Assembly (NCBI GenBank): GCA_919902475.1
Contig: CAKKRA010000392.1
Location: forward strand, 1-5,615
DNA from: Nitrospiria bacterium
GTDB lineage: Bacteria > Nitrospirota > CAKKRA01 > 9FT-COMBO-42-15
Direction: 5' to 3'
DNA: 5,615 bases
Below, one piece after another: positions 5,280 through 5,615 of the stretch (position 1 is the first letter of the stretch; each line of letters starts with the position of its first letter). The notes below the pieces were generated by a model that saw only the letters and a program-made list of their open reading frames with translations, did no database searches and was not told the origin of the DNA. The translations under genes and the position numbers were made by a program.

Positions 5280-5615
5280 TTATCCAATAATAAGGTGAAT
5301 TGTAATCATTAATAATGACGCCAAGAGGCAGACAATGCCGAACCAGTATATCTTCTCTATATTCTCTGATAAAATCCCTTTTGTCTCATCATGCCTTGCA
5401 AGCATGTCTATACCGAGCGCCCAGCCTGTTGAAAATATGCCGAGGATAAAGAGGCCGAAAAATATTCCTGCATCAGGAAGCTCTGTTAATAAATCATAAG
5501 GGTCATGGTGATAGGGCAGATTCAAAAGCCTCGGCGCTATTGCCTCCATTATTGATAGAAGGACAATAACCACAGTAACAACTGCGAGGATGCCTCCTGC
5601 AAAAAGATAAAGCCT
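5280..5615 (-). CDS. Small integral membrane protein of unknown function, 5' end outside the window
   Basis: The frame is open to the right edge, giving 111 residues without an ATG near the top; a GTG at 5573 is possible but would cut the first membrane helix in half. The true start therefore probably lies just beyond the window. Three hydrophobic helices are visible: one starting LYLFAGGILAVVTVVIVLLS at the edge, a second around AGIFFGLFILGIFSTGWALG, and a third around IYWFGIVCLLASLLMITIHL, ending in IIG-stop. Between helices 1 and 2 is a His/Asp-rich loop (LPYHHDPYDLL), and after helix 2 comes DMLARHDETKG. I do not recognise the family. Its position four bases ahead of the NosL-like gene, with the TlpA-like gene next, suggests one operon for envelope redox or metal-site assembly. 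Confidence 0.7.
   Translation of the reverse strand, partial: RLYLFAGGILAVVTVVIVLLSIMEAIAPRLLNLPYHHDPYDLLTELPDAGIFFGLFILGIFSTGWALGIDMLARHDETKGILSENIEKIYWFGIVCLLASLLMITIHLIIG

Noticed and set aside
5276..5287. TTG at 5287 as the NosL-like start
   Set aside because: It would overlap the preceding gene's stop codon and has no purine-rich site before it. ATG 5275 gives a standard signal anchor directly at the N-terminus.

Overview
The window reads as a gene-dense, moderately AT-rich stretch of a bacterial chromosome. The short intergenic gaps, sigma70-like promoters and periplasmic redox and metal-handling proteins suggest a Gram-negative bacterium. The style is compatible with Nitrospirota or anaerobic deltaproteobacterial lineages, but that placement is a weak impression and no gene here proves it. 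There are no rRNA, tRNA, CRISPR or insertion-sequence features, and seven protein-coding genes, two of them cut by the window edges.

Layout. At the left edge (1-141, minus) is the N-terminus of TsaD, the tRNA threonylcarbamoyladenosine transferase. It diverges from a plus-strand operon across a 159-base region that carries one good promoter for each direction. The tsaD promoter places the transcription start at or next to the ATG, so that mRNA is probably leaderless. The plus-strand operon (301-4318) has three tightly packed genes: a tandem-domain universal stress protein, an 892-residue P-type ATPase of the Na,K-ATPase-like (P2C/type IIC) group, and a gamma-carbonic-anhydrase-like left-handed beta-helix protein. 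The first two genes overlap by 14 bases and the third begins three bases after the second. On the minus strand, a second operon runs inward from the right edge: a small membrane protein (5' end outside the window), a NosL-like membrane-anchored protein, and a TlpA/ResA-type thioredoxin-fold protein. The two operons meet tail to tail and share a 4-base TTAA that supplies both stop codons, so no terminator separates them.

How the genes may work together. The strongest functional link is the Usp-ATPase pair. A soluble protein with two nucleotide-binding-type folds is apparently translationally coupled to a cation pump whose membrane helices carry almost the full Na,K-ATPase set of ion ligands. 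I infer a cation-homeostasis unit in which the Usp may sense nucleotide or stress state. The gamma-CA-like enzyme could add bicarbonate/pH control. The minus-strand genes look like an extracytoplasmic thiol-redox and possibly metal (copper) delivery unit.

Within the ATPase gene, two short composition anomalies in the nucleotide-binding region look like small inserted repeats. One is a C-rich tract whose complement is a strong G-quadruplex motif. The other is a 21-base-period direct repeat. Both preserve the reading frame and fall where loops or linkers are expected.
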